The position numbers and the translations under genes are program-made. Under the pieces are notes generated by a model that saw only the letters and a program-made list of their open reading frames with translations, had not been told where the DNA came from and made no database searches. A stretch of DNA of 64,000 nucleotides, taken from the NCBI GenBank assembly GCA_036501145.1, contig DASYAV010000164.1:124001-188000 (forward strand), read 5' to 3'. Shown here piece after piece: positions 1-10,008 of this stretch (position 1 is its first letter; every line of letters begins with the position of its first letter). This DNA is from PALSA-505 sp036501145. GTDB lineage: Bacteria; Actinomycetota; Actinomycetes; Streptosporangiales; Streptosporangiaceae.

Positions 1-1241
1 CGCTCGGACTCCTCGTCGGTGAACGTCTCCCGGGTGGCCTTGTCCCGCACCAGTTCGATGCCGTAGAAGTAGCCGGCGCCGCGGACCTCGCCCACGATCG
101 GCAGGTCGGTTAGCTTCTCCAGGGTGGCGCGGAAACCGGCCTCGTTGGCGCGGACGTTGCCGAGCAGGTCCTCCTTCTCGAACACGTCGAGGTTGGCCAG
201 CGCCACCGCGGTGGACACCGGGTGGCCGGCGAACGTGACGCCGTGCGCGAAGCTAGCCTCGCCGTGGGTGAACGGCTCCATCAGCCGGTCGCTGGTGATC
301 ATCCCGCCAAGCGGGGCATAGCCCGAGGTGAGGCCCTTGGCGAAGGTGATGATGTCGGGCAGGTAGCCGTACCGCTGCGAGCCGAAGTAGTGGCCGAGGC
401 GGCCGAACGCGCAGATCACCTCGTCGGACACCAGCAGCACGCCGTGCTTGTCGCAGATCGCCCGGACCCGCTCGAAATAACCCGGCGGCGGCGGGAAGCA
501 GCCGCCGGAATTCTGCACCGGCTCGAGGAACACCGCCGCCACCGACTCCGGGCCCTCACGCACGATGGCCCGGTCGATCTCGTCGGCGGCCCACCGGCCG
601 AACTCGGCCAGGTCGCCGGCCACGAAGTCCGGCGCCCGGTAGAAGTTGGTGTTGGGCACCCGCACGCCGCCCGGCGGCAGCGGCTCGAACGGCGCCTTGA
701 TCCCGGCCAGGCCGGTGATCGCCAGCGCGCCCATCGACGTGCCGTGGTAGGCGATCTCCCGGCTGATCACCTTGTACCGGCCGGGCTGGCCGACCGCCTT
801 GAAGTACTGCTTGGCCAGCTTCCAGGCCGACTCCACCGCCTCCGAGCCGCTGGTGGTGAAGAACACCCGGTTCAGGTCCCCGGGGGCCAGCTCGGCCAGC
901 CGCTGGGCCAGCTCGATGGCCCGCGGGTGGGCGTATGACCAGAGCGGGAAATAGGCCAGCTCCGAGGCCTGCCGGGCGGCCGCGTCGGCGAGCTCGGTGC
1001 GGCCGTGCCCGACCTGGCTGACGAACAGCCCGGCCAGCCCGTCCAGGTACCGCTTGCCGTGCTGGTCGTAGACGTAGGGCCCGGAGCCGCGCACGATGAC
1101 CGGCATGTCCGCGTGCTCGTAGGACGACATCCGCGTGAAGTGCAGCCACAGGTTCCGCTTGGCCGCGGCCTGCTGCTCGCTGATCTCCTGGCTGCTCTGC
1201 TGGCCGCTGCCGGGCTCGGGTGAGTGCTGCGGTGTCGTCAT
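1..1241 (-). CDS. class III omega-amino-acid aminotransferase (3' end outside window)
   Basis: PLP-dependent fold-type I transaminase, probably moving the amino group of an omega-amino acid (beta-alanine, GABA or a polyamine product) to pyruvate. The frame starts at ATG 1241 (MTTPQHSPEPG) and is open to the window edge, so about 413 residues are seen and the C-terminus is missing. Visible family motifs are the AYHGTS stretch, the Asp of LLVSDEVICAFGR and the PLP lysine in ITFAKGLTSGYAPLGG. The start overlaps the stop of the upstream Lrp gene (ATGA), so the two are translationally coupled and the regulator likely controls this enzyme. The exact substrate cannot be told from sequence. Confidence 0.9.
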   Translation of the reverse strand, partial: MTTPQHSPEPGSGQQSSQEISEQQAAAKRNLWLHFTRMSSYEHADMPVIVRGSGPYVYDQHGKRYLDGLAGLFVSQVGHGRTELADAAARQASELAYFPLWSYAHPRAIELAQRLAELAPGDLNRVFFTTSGSEAVESAWKLAKQYFKAVGQPGRYKVISREIAYHGTSMGALAITGLAGIKAPFEPLPPGGVRVPNTNFYRAPDFVAGDLAEFGRWAADEIDRAIVREGPESVAAVFLEPVQNSGGCFPPPPGYFERVRAICDKHGVLLVSDEVICAFGRLGHYFGSQRYGYLPDIITFAKGLTSGYAPLGGMITSDRLMEPFTHGEASFAHGVTFAGHPVSTAVALANLDVFEKEDLLGNVRANEAGFRATLEKLTDLPIVGEVRGAGYFYGIELVRDKATRETFTDEESE

Positions 1242-1765
1242 CTCGTTCCCCATGAGTAGGTCTGCTTCAGCAGCTTCAGGTACACGAACGTTTCGGTGCC
1301 GGTGACGCTCGGGACCGAGCGCACCCGGCTCAGGATCTCCAGCAGGTGGTCGTCGTCCTCGCAGACAACCTCGATGAGCAGGTCGAACGACCCGGCGGTG
1401 ATCACCACGTAGTCGATCTCGTCGAGCACGGCCAGCTGCTCGGCCACCCGCTCGAGGTCCCCTTCGCAGCGCACGCCGATCATGGTCTGCCTGCGGAACC
1501 CGAGAGTTAGCGGGTCGGTCACCGCGACGATCTGCATGACCCCGCCCTCGATCAGCCGCTGCACCCGCTGCCGCACCGCGGCCTCGGACAGCCCCACCGC
1601 CTTGCCGATGGCGGCATAGGATCGCCTGCCATCCTGCTGCAGCTGCTCGATGATCTGCTTGGCCGTGCCGTCCAGCACGACCGGCGGCCCGGCCTGGGCT
1701 CCGGCGTTACCACCGGATCTGCGGCGTCGGCCATCCAGCGGCACGGTTCCGGGAGCATGGGCCAT
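1238..1765 (-). CDS. Lrp/AsnC-family transcriptional regulator
   Basis: Feast/famine regulator: N-terminal winged HTH (LDGTAKQIIEQLQQDGRRSY, then AIGKAVGLSEAAVRQRVQRL) followed by a RAM/AsnC effector domain ending LLKQTYSWGTR. It likely senses an amino acid and controls the coupled aminotransferase downstream. The frame extends up to a TTG at 1801, but a TAnnnT-like -10 lies only about 13 bases upstream of that TTG. ATG 1765 has GGGAG 10 bases before it and gives 175 residues, close to the family size. A perfect 12-bp inverted repeat covers the start region (separate entry). Start choice is inference. Confidence 0.85.
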   Translation of the reverse strand: MAHAPGTVPLDGRRRRSGGNAGAQAGPPVVLDGTAKQIIEQLQQDGRRSYAAIGKAVGLSEAAVRQRVQRLIEGGVMQIVAVTDPLTLGFRRQTMIGVRCEGDLERVAEQLAVLDEIDYVVITAGSFDLLIEVVCEDDDHLLEILSRVRSVPSVTGTETFVYLKLLKQTYSWGTR

Positions 1766-1780
1766 GCTGCCCATGCTCCC
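1751..1780. promoter_or_regulatory. 12-bp perfect inverted repeat over the Lrp start codon
   Basis: GGGAGCATGGGC (1751-1762) and GCCCATGCTCCC (1769-1780) are exact inverted copies separated by 6 bases. In the minus-strand transcript this is a GC-rich hairpin whose stem contains the GGGAG ribosome-binding site of ATG 1765 and whose loop (AGCATG) contains that ATG. It could be an autoregulatory operator or a translation-limiting hairpin; the sequence alone does not decide. Confidence 0.6.
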
Positions 1781-1813
1781 GATGATTAGCGGGGTTGTCA
1801 ACTGATTCCGTGG

Positions 1814-1841
1814 GTTATGGCTACTTTCGCTACTGAATCAA
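1814..1841 (-). promoter_or_regulatory. candidate promoter of the Lrp gene
   Basis: On the minus strand TTGATT (1836-1841) and CATAAC (1814-1819) are spaced by 16 bases, a fair sigma-70-type match. It favours an Lrp start downstream of TTG 1801. Confidence 0.35.
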
Positions 1842-1933
1842 TCGTGAAGGTTACGGTTTCCTACGGGGTCCGCACCAGCGGTATGGGGCTGAATGCCGGA
1901 AATGCGCGGCGGGCCCGTCCGCTGCGGCCCCGA

Positions 1934-1939
1934 TACGAT
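1934..1939 (+). promoter_or_regulatory. leaderless -10 element TACGAT
   Basis: TACGAT ends exactly 7 bases before ATG 1947, the spacing of actinobacterial leaderless promoters (TAnnnT-N7-start). There is no Shine-Dalgarno sequence upstream of 1947, which supports this start. Confidence 0.55.
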
Positions 1940-1946
1940 CGCATCC

Positions 1947-3740
<1,794 letters not shown>

Positions 3741-3762
3741 CCAGATAACCAGAGGAAACACG

Positions 3763-4572
3763 ATGCCCGTCATCCTGATCACCGGTGCGGCCGGCCGCGT
3801 CGGCAAGATGCTGCGCACCCGGCTGGCCAAACCCGGCCGGACGCTGCGGCTGCTGGACACCCAGGCGCTGACCGCCGACGCCCCGGGCGAGGAGGCCGTC
3901 CAGGCCTCCGCCACCGACCTCGAGGCGATGACCAAGGCCTGCCGGGGAGTCGACGCGGTCATCCACCTGGCGGCGCAGGCGGGCGAGGCCCCGTGGGGCC
4001 GGATACTCAAGGTCAACATCCACGGGTCCTACGTCGCCTTCGAGGCGGCCCGCCGCGCGCGCGTGCCGCGGGTCATCTTCGCCTCGTCCAACCACGTGGT
4101 CGGGTTCACCCCGCGCGATGAGTTCCCGGTGCCCGACTACGCCTACCCCTTCCCCGACACCTACTACGGGGTGTCCAAGGCCACCGGCGAGGCGCTGGCC
4201 TCGCTGTACAACAGCCGGTACGGCATGGACGCCATCTGCGTGCGCATCCTGACCTGCTCCGAGCGGCCCTACGACGCCCGGATGCTGTCCACCTGGCTGT
4301 CCCCGGACGACGCCGGGCGGCTGTTCGAGGCTTGCCTGACCGCGCCGGACCCCGGGTTCCGGGTGATCTACGGGGTGTCGGCCAACACCCGCGGCGGCTG
4401 GGTGTCCCTGGACGAGGCCCGGGCGCTCGGCTACGAGCCGCAGGACGACGCCGAGGTGTACGCGGAAGAGGTCATCGGCAGTTACGGGGACGCCGAGCCC
4501 GGCGACCCGCTGTTCGACTACCTGGGCGGCGAGTTCACCTCACACAGCCTGGACGTCAGCTACCCAACCTGA
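3763..4572 (+). CDS. NAD-dependent uronate-dehydrogenase-like SDR
   Basis: 269-residue extended short-chain dehydrogenase with an N-terminal Rossmann motif (ITGAAGRVGK) and the catalytic pair YYGVSKATGE. Length and motifs resemble uronate dehydrogenase, which oxidises D-glucuronate or D-galacturonate to the aldarolactone; an aldose 1-dehydrogenase role is also possible. AGAGGAAACACG precedes ATG 3763. It follows the dehydratase by 22 bases and precedes the aldehyde dehydrogenase, so the three likely form one oxidative catabolic unit. Confidence 0.75.
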   Translation: MPVILITGAAGRVGKMLRTRLAKPGRTLRLLDTQALTADAPGEEAVQASATDLEAMTKACRGVDAVIHLAAQAGEAPWGRILKVNIHGSYVAFEAARRARVPRVIFASSNHVVGFTPRDEFPVPDYAYPFPDTYYGVSKATGEALASLYNSRYGMDAICVRILTCSERPYDARMLSTWLSPDDAGRLFEACLTAPDPGFRVIYGVSANTRGGWVSLDEARALGYEPQDDAEVYAEEVIGSYGDAEPGDPLFDYLGGEFTSHSLDVSYPT

Positions 4573-4701
4573 CCGGTCCCGCCCGGCCGTGCCCCGGCAG
4601 CACCTCTTCCAGACCCGGCGCCACCCCGGCGTGTGCGGGCAGGTCCCGGCATCTGGTGAAATTGCAATGTCACATAGTCGCGTGTGCGGATGGAGCGCCC
4701 C

Positions 4702-6159
4702 ATGATCCAGGGATATGACCCGCGGACCGGCTCGCCGGCCGGTGCGCCGGTGGCCGAGACGACTCAGGCCGAGCTGGACGCGGCCGTGTCCGCCGCCGCG
4801 GCGGCCGCCGCGGACTGGGCGGCCACCGCGCCCGCCGCGCGGGCCGCGATGCTGGAGGCGGTGGCGAGCGAGCTGGACGCGCACGCCGCGGAGCTGGCCG
4901 AACTGGCCGACGTGGAGACCGCGCTCGGCGGGCCCCGGCTGACCGGCGAGGTCGCGCGCACCACCGGCCAGCTGCGGATGTTCGCCGACGTGCTGCGCGA
5001 CGGCGGCTTCCAGGACGTGGCGGTGTCGGCCGGTGACGGCGCCGCCGTGCCGGAGCTGCGGCGGATCAGCCGGCCGGTCGGGCCGGTGGCGGTGTTCGCG
5101 GCGTCCAACTTCCCGTTCGCTTTCTCGGTGGCCGGCGGGGACACCGCGTCGGCGCTGGCCGCCGGGTGCCCGGTGATCGTCAAGGCGCACCCGGGGCACC
5201 CGCGCACCAGCGTGCTGACCGGGCAGCTGGTCGCCGGCGCGCTGGCCTCGGCCGGGGCGCCGGCCGGCGTGTTCGCCGTCGCGCACGGGATGGACGCGGG
5301 AACCGCGCTGCTGCGCCACCCGGCGGTGGCCGCGGCCGGGTTCACCGGGTCGGCCCGCGGCGGGCTCGCGCTGCAGCGGATCTGCGCGGAGCGGCCGGTG
5401 CCGATCCCGTTCTTCGGCGAGCTGGGCTCGGTCAACCCGGTCGTCGTGCTGCCCGCCGCGGCCGCCGCCCGGGGCGGCGAGATCGCGGCCGGGTACGCGG
5501 GATCGCTCACCTTGGGCGCCGGGCAGTTCTGCACGAACCCCGGGCTGCTGTTCGTGCCGGAGGACGCCGCGCTGCGGGACGCGATCGCCGGCGCGGTGGG
5601 CGCGTCCAGCGGCGGCCCGATGCTGTCGGAGCGGATCCACGCCGGCTTCCAGGCCGCGGTGGCCGGACTGGCCGGCCAGCCCGGTGTCCAGCCGCTGGCC
5701 ACCGGAAAGCCGGGGGAGGGGCCGTGGGCGGCCACCCCGCAGGTGTTCGGCAGCGGCCTGGCCGACTTCGCCGCCGCGCTGCCCGGCATCGCCGAGGAGC
5801 GGTTCGGGCCGGCCGGGCTGGTGATCAGCTACCCGGACGTGGCCGCGCTGGCCGGCGTACTGGCCCGGCTGGGCGGGAACCTGGTCGGCTGCCTGCACCT
5901 GGACGACTCCGCGGAGGCGGACGTGGCGGCGGCGCGCCAGGTGCTGCCGGTGCTCGGCCGCACCACCGGGCGGGTGGTGTGCAACGGCTGGCCGACCGGT
6001 GTCGCGGTGACCTGGGCACAGCACCACGGCGGCCCGTTCCCGGCCACCACCGCGCCCGCCTACACCTCGGTCGGCGCCGCGGCCATCCGGCGCTGGCTGG
6101 TCCCGGTGGTCTACCAGGACGTCCCGCCGGAATTGCTGCCGGAGGCGCTGCGGTCCTGA
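4702..6159 (+). CDS. 2,5-dioxovalerate / alpha-ketoglutaric semialdehyde-type aldehyde dehydrogenase
   Basis: 485-residue ALDH-superfamily enzyme. The catalytic cysteine lies in GQFCTNPGL and the general-base region in ELGSVNPVVVLP; FTGSARGGLALQ is the cofactor-loop segment. GQFCTNPGL is characteristic of ketoglutaric-semialdehyde dehydrogenases acting in non-phosphorylative pentose and aldarate pathways, giving 2-oxoglutarate. GGAG sits 6 bases before ATG 4702, so this start is preferred over GTG 4684 and ATG 4690. Its stop lies 4 bases from the convergent GNAT gene. Confidence 0.82.
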   Translation: MIQGYDPRTGSPAGAPVAETTQAELDAAVSAAAAAAADWAATAPAARAAMLEAVASELDAHAAELAELADVETALGGPRLTGEVARTTGQLRMFADVLRDGGFQDVAVSAGDGAAVPELRRISRPVGPVAVFAASNFPFAFSVAGGDTASALAAGCPVIVKAHPGHPRTSVLTGQLVAGALASAGAPAGVFAVAHGMDAGTALLRHPAVAAAGFTGSARGGLALQRICAERPVPIPFFGELGSVNPVVVLPAAAAARGGEIAAGYAGSLTLGAGQFCTNPGLLFVPEDAALRDAIAGAVGASSGGPMLSERIHAGFQAAVAGLAGQPGVQPLATGKPGEGPWAATPQVFGSGLADFAAALPGIAEERFGPAGLVISYPDVAALAGVLARLGGNLVGCLHLDDSAEADVAAARQVLPVLGRTTGRVVCNGWPTGVAVTWAQHHGGPFPATTAPAYTSVGAAAIRRWLVPVVYQDVPPELLPEALRS

Positions 6160-6163
6160 CCGG

Positions 6164-6647
6164 TCAGCCTGGCTGGGCCACCGGCTTGGTCAGGCGGACC
6201 GCTTCCAGGGTGTAGCCGAGGGAGCTGTAGAGGCCGCGGGCCGGGCCGTTGTCCGCGCCGGTGTCCAGGCAGATGAACGACAGCCCGCGGCGGGCCGCCC
6301 AGTTCTCGGCGGCCCGCATGAGCTGGCTGCCGATGCCCCGGCCCTCCCAGGATGGCGCGACCACCAGCTCGCCCACGTAGGCGTCAATCTGCCCGCTGAA
6401 GTGGGCCTGCTCGCCCACGCCGACCAGGCCCACGATCTGCCCGCCGGTGACCGCGACGAAGAAGGCGCGATCCGGGTCGCCGGCCTTGTCGGCCGAACCG
6501 CTGACCCAGCCGCACGCGGCGGCGAGCACAGCGGCCGGATCCCGCCAGGTGGGCACCCACTCGGTGAGGCGGGGGGCCAGGGCCATCACCGCATCGTGGT
6601 CCCCGGGTCCGGTAGCGGCGGATCTCGGTAGTTGACTGCTCGGTCAT
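6164..6647 (-). pseudogene. GNAT acetyltransferase, frameshifted near the N-terminus
   Basis: The body of the protein (6164-6589) is a GNAT domain with the acetyl-CoA loop WEGRGIGSQLMRAAENWA and the C-terminal GLYSSLGYT segment. The expected N-terminus is encoded in another frame: ATG 6647 gives MTEQSTTEIRRYRTR, and removing one base of the C run at 6601-6604 joins it to DHDAVMALAPRLTEW, the usual GNAT opening. Either the gene is inactivated or the reference has an indel. If translated from the internal ATG it would lack the first strand of the fold. Acyl acceptor unknown. Confidence 0.75.
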
Positions 6648-6853
6648 GCCACTCACTCTGGCACGCCTCACCCTGGTTGATAAATCGTTTCCGCGCAGCA
6701 GTTCGGATTGGTTGCGCCTGCACTCAGCCGGCCTGGGATCTCAGCCGGCCCGCGGCAGGGCCAGGCCTGGATTACGTCGCGCCTATGCGTTAGTTATCCG
6801 GGAGGCAAAGAGATGTTCATCTCTGCGGGCGTGGTCAAGCGCTAGTAAACCGG

Positions 6854-6859
6854 TACGGT
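6854..6859 (+). promoter_or_regulatory. leaderless -10 element TACGGT
   Basis: TACGGT is followed by exactly 7 bases and then ATG 6867 of the secreted nuclease-like gene, with no Shine-Dalgarno sequence before that ATG. Confidence 0.5.
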
Positions 6860-6866
6860 CCTGTCC

Positions 6867-8765
6867 ATGAATCGACATGTCCGTCATGCTGCGGTACCAG
6901 CCGCAATGACCCTGGCCGGCGGAGTGCTGCCGTCCGGTGCGGCCGCCGCGTCCTCCCGGCCCGCCGATGCGCTCACCATCCACGCCGTGCTCGGCGGCGG
7001 GCACGTCTCGCCGTACGCAGGCCAGAACGTGTCCGGCGTGCCGGGCGTGGTCACCGACGTTGCCTCCGCCTACTTCTACCTCCAGGACCCGAAGCAGATC
7101 GGTGGCACCCCGTTCAAGCAGGCCGTCGAGGTCTACACGGGCAGCAAGCCGACCGTCTCCGTGGGCGACGACGTGACCGTCTCGGGCGAGGTGGCCGAGT
7201 TCTACCCGGGCCAGTCCGACACTCCGTCCGCACTGCCCATCGCGGAGATCGAGCACCCCACGATCACGGCGGTTTCCAGCGGGAACCCGCTGCCCGCGCC
7301 GGTCATCATCGGGAGCAGCGGTGTGCTGCCGCCCGCGCAGCACATCTACGGCGGCGGCCAGGCCAGCGTCGACGTGACCACCGACAGCACGTTCAAGCCA
7401 TTGCAGCGGGCTCTCGACTTCTACCAGGGCCTGTACGGCCAGTACGTCAAGGTGCAGCAGCCGGTCGCGGTCGGGCCGACTAACGGCTTCGCGTTCGCGG
7501 TCGCCCCGGACAACGGGGCGGGCGCCGGGATCCGCACCCCGGCCGGCGGCCTGGCCGACGTCAGCCGGCAGACCGTCAACTCCCGCCGGATCGCCGTCTA
7601 CGGCCCGGTCGGCGTGACGCCCCCCACGGTGAACACCGGCGACCACTTCACCGGGGGGATCCAGGGCATCATGACCGAGTTCGATGGCAACCCTGAGCTC
7701 GACCTGACCACCTCGTCGGCCACCGGCGTCTCGCACGGCCTCAAGCCCCAGGTGGCGCCGAAGGCCAAGTCGGGCCAGCTCACCGTGGCCACCTACAACC
7801 TGGACAACCTCGCGCCGAGCACGGCGGCCGCGAAGTTCACCAGCCTTGGCCACCAGATCGTGCACAACCTTGGCTCGCCCGACATCCTGGCCGTTCAGGA
7901 GATACAGGACAACGACGGCGCCACCGACGACGGCGTTGTCGCCTGCGCCACGACCATGACCGACCTGGTCAACGCGATCGTGGCGGCCGGCGGACCGACA
8001 TATGCCTGGACCGAGATCGACCCGGTCAACGATCAGGACGGCGGCCAGCCTGGCGGCAACATCCGCCAGGTCACCATGTACCGGACGGACGTGGGGCTGA
8101 CCCTCGACTCCATCCCCGGCGGCGGATCGACCGTGGCCGACTCGGTCACCGGGTCCGGCGCGAGCACGGCGCTGGCACAGAGCCCGGGCCGGATCGACCC
8201 GGCCAACCCCGCTTTCGCCGCGGGCTCCACGCTGACCTCACCGGCCACCAGCCGGACCATGACCTCGGGCGCCAGCCGCAAGCCGCTCGCGGCCCAGTTC
8301 AGCTGGCACGGGCACAAGCTCTTCGTGATCAACAATCACCTCGACGCCAAGCTCGAGGACGACGCCGACTTCGGCCGTTACCAGCCGCCGGTGCTCTGGT
8401 CGGAGGTCCAGCGGAAGCAGCAGACCGCGGTGATCCACAGCTTCGTCACCCAGCTCGAGAAGGCCAGCCCAAAGGCCTGGATCGTCACCCTGGGCGACCT
8501 GAACGACCAGGGGTTCGAGCCGGCCATCACCGGCCTGGAGGCGCACGGCGCGCTGGTGGACACGATCAACCGGCTGCCGCGGGGCCAGCGCTACGACTAC
8601 GTCTTCGACGGCGACAGTGAGACGCTGTCCGGCCTGCTGGTCAGCCCGGCCCTGAACAAGCTGGTGGCCCGGTCGATGCCGGTGCACATCAACGCCAACT
8701 TCGCCGGCCAGACCAGCGACCACGACCCGCTGCTGGCCTACGTCAACCCGCCGCGCGGTCACTGA
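6867..8765 (+). CDS. secreted endonuclease/exonuclease/phosphatase-family protein
   Basis: 632 residues with an N-terminal signal peptide (MNRHVRH, then a hydrophobic stretch to about residue 30, Ala-rich cleavage region). Residues ~40-270 look like an OB-fold/lamin-type accessory part; the C-terminal ~360 residues carry the EEP fold: ATYNLDNL, DILAVQEIQDN (metal-binding Glu), NNHLDAKLEDD, VTLGDLNDQGFEP and TSDHDPLLAYV (catalytic Asp-His). Organisation matches extracellular nucleases of the NucH/ExeM type, so extracellular DNA degradation is likely; a phosphodiesterase role cannot be excluded. Followed by a strong terminator hairpin. Confidence 0.85.
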   Translation: MNRHVRHAAVPAAMTLAGGVLPSGAAAASSRPADALTIHAVLGGGHVSPYAGQNVSGVPGVVTDVASAYFYLQDPKQIGGTPFKQAVEVYTGSKPTVSVGDDVTVSGEVAEFYPGQSDTPSALPIAEIEHPTITAVSSGNPLPAPVIIGSSGVLPPAQHIYGGGQASVDVTTDSTFKPLQRALDFYQGLYGQYVKVQQPVAVGPTNGFAFAVAPDNGAGAGIRTPAGGLADVSRQTVNSRRIAVYGPVGVTPPTVNTGDHFTGGIQGIMTEFDGNPELDLTTSSATGVSHGLKPQVAPKAKSGQLTVATYNLDNLAPSTAAAKFTSLGHQIVHNLGSPDILAVQEIQDNDGATDDGVVACATTMTDLVNAIVAAGGPTYAWTEIDPVNDQDGGQPGGNIRQVTMYRTDVGLTLDSIPGGGSTVADSVTGSGASTALAQSPGRIDPANPAFAAGSTLTSPATSRTMTSGASRKPLAAQFSWHGHKLFVINNHLDAKLEDDADFGRYQPPVLWSEVQRKQQTAVIHSFVTQLEKASPKAWIVTLGDLNDQGFEPAITGLEAHGALVDTINRLPRGQRYDYVFDGDSETLSGLLVSPALNKLVARSMPVHINANFAGQTSDHDPLLAYVNPPRGH

Positions 8766-8769
8766 CCGG

Positions 8770-8812
8770 CTCCTGCTGGCCCGCCGGGGACACCGCGGCG
8801 GGCCAGCAGGAG
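8770..8812 (+). terminator. 17-bp perfect hairpin, terminator that also covers an RBS
   Basis: Arms 8770-8786 and 8796-8812 are exact inverted repeats with a 9-base loop, starting 5 bases after the stop of the nuclease gene. No T run follows. The 3' arm contains the AGGAG (8808-8812) that serves ATG 8822, so read-through RNA would hide that ribosome-binding site. Confidence 0.75.
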
Positions 8813-8821
8813 AATCGGGGC

Positions 8822-9433
8822 ATGGACGAATACCCGCCCCTGGTCGAGCACGCCCGCACGCTCGCCCGCGAGATGGGGTTCCCGCTGACCAGGCAGGATT
8901 CTGCCGCCGGGAGCGGCGGGCCGTCGGCCAGCCTGCCCGGTGTGGGCCGGTTCCTGGCCGTGCTCGCGGCGGGCTGCCCGGGCGGCCGCATCGGCGAGAT
9001 CGGCACCGGCACCGGAGTCGGTGCGGCCTGGATGGCCAGCGTCATGCCGCCGGACTGCACGCTCGTCACCGTGGAGATCGACGGGGCGCGGGCGGCCGCC
9101 GCGGCGGGCCTGCTGGCCGCCGATGAGCGGGTGACCGTGCTGTCCGGTGACGCCCGGGCGCTGCTCGCCCCGCACGCACCGTTTGATCTGCTGTTCGCCG
9201 ACGGCGGGTGGCGTGACCCGGACGGCCTGGGCACGCTCGTGGACCTGGTCCGCGTGGGTGGCCAGCTGGTAATGGACGATGTGACGCCGCTGCGGCGGCT
9301 GCCACCCGATTCACCGCTGCGGTCCGGCGACGTGAAACGGGAACTGTTCTTCGGTGATCCCCGGCTGTGCTCGGTCGAGGTGGTCCTGCCCGACCTGGAG
9401 AACTCGCTGCTGGCCGGGACCAGGCTCAGTTAG
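8822..9433 (+). CDS. class I SAM-dependent O-methyltransferase-like protein
   Basis: 203-residue Rossmann methyltransferase. The SAM-binding motif is GEIGTGTGVGAAWM, followed by the acidic strand-2 segment VTVEIDGARA and motif FDLLFADGG. This resembles the family-3 O-methyltransferase/YrrM group, which methylates small catechol- or hydroxy-type substrates; the substrate is unknown. AGGAG lies 9 bases before ATG 8822 but inside the hairpin described separately. It stands alone between a terminator and a convergent VOC gene. Confidence 0.8.
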   Translation: MDEYPPLVEHARTLAREMGFPLTRQDSAAGSGGPSASLPGVGRFLAVLAAGCPGGRIGEIGTGTGVGAAWMASVMPPDCTLVTVEIDGARAAAAAGLLAADERVTVLSGDARALLAPHAPFDLLFADGGWRDPDGLGTLVDLVRVGGQLVMDDVTPLRRLPPDSPLRSGDVKRELFFGDPRLCSVEVVLPDLENSLLAGTRLS

Positions 9434-9504
9434 CTCTCCCCGCGGGGGGTGCACCAGCACTCGGGGGTGTCTGTCACAGCCGCATCGCCGCCGGGGCGAG
9501 GAAC

Positions 9505-9876
9505 CTAGCGCTGCGCGGTGAGGATCTCCATGAGGTGGCCGCCGGGGTCGCGGAAGTAAGCGCCGCGGCGGCCCCCGCCACTGCGGTAAATCTCGCCCGC
9601 CCGCTGGCAGCCGGGATCGGCGTAGTAGGTGATGGCCTGGCCCTGGATGCGAGCGAACGCGGCGTCGAACTCGTCGTCGCCCAGCAGGAACGCGTAGTGG
9701 TGCGCCTCAAAGTCGTCGCTCTGGTCGTAGTCCAGGGTCACCTGGTTGGACAGCGTGACCGGGGTGAAGTGCGCCACCGGCGGGTCCACTGGCAGGCCCA
9801 GGATGCCCGCCAGGAATCCGGCGGCGGCCTGCGGGTCGCGGGCGGGGACGATCGTGTGGTTGAGCTCGATCGGCAT
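9505..9876 (-). CDS. VOC (glyoxalase/dioxygenase) superfamily protein
   Basis: 123 residues, one VOC module pair: MPIELNHTIVPARDP at the start, HHYAFLLGDDEFD in the middle, and YFRDPGGHLMEILT at the end carrying the conserved metal-site Glu. Start ATG 9876 has GGAGGAG 7 bases upstream, which settles it over a longer open frame to 9921. Substrate not predictable; such single-domain proteins include thiol transferases, isomerases and bleomycin-type resistance proteins. It lies 132 bases downstream of the sigma gene on the same strand. Confidence 0.8.
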   Translation of the reverse strand: MPIELNHTIVPARDPQAAAGFLAGILGLPVDPPVAHFTPVTLSNQVTLDYDQSDDFEAHHYAFLLGDDEFDAAFARIQGQAITYYADPGCQRAGEIYRSGGGRRGAYFRDPGGHLMEILTAQR

Positions 9877-10008
9877 TTGCTGGCTCCTCCGTCTGTCTGG
9901 CTCATCTGCTGCGGCCGGCACAGGCTGATCCGAGCGTAACGCCGGCCGGAATCCGGCCTGCTGAGGTAGCCCGCAGCCGAGGGAGATTGGTAGCCGCCGC
10001 GAACATGC

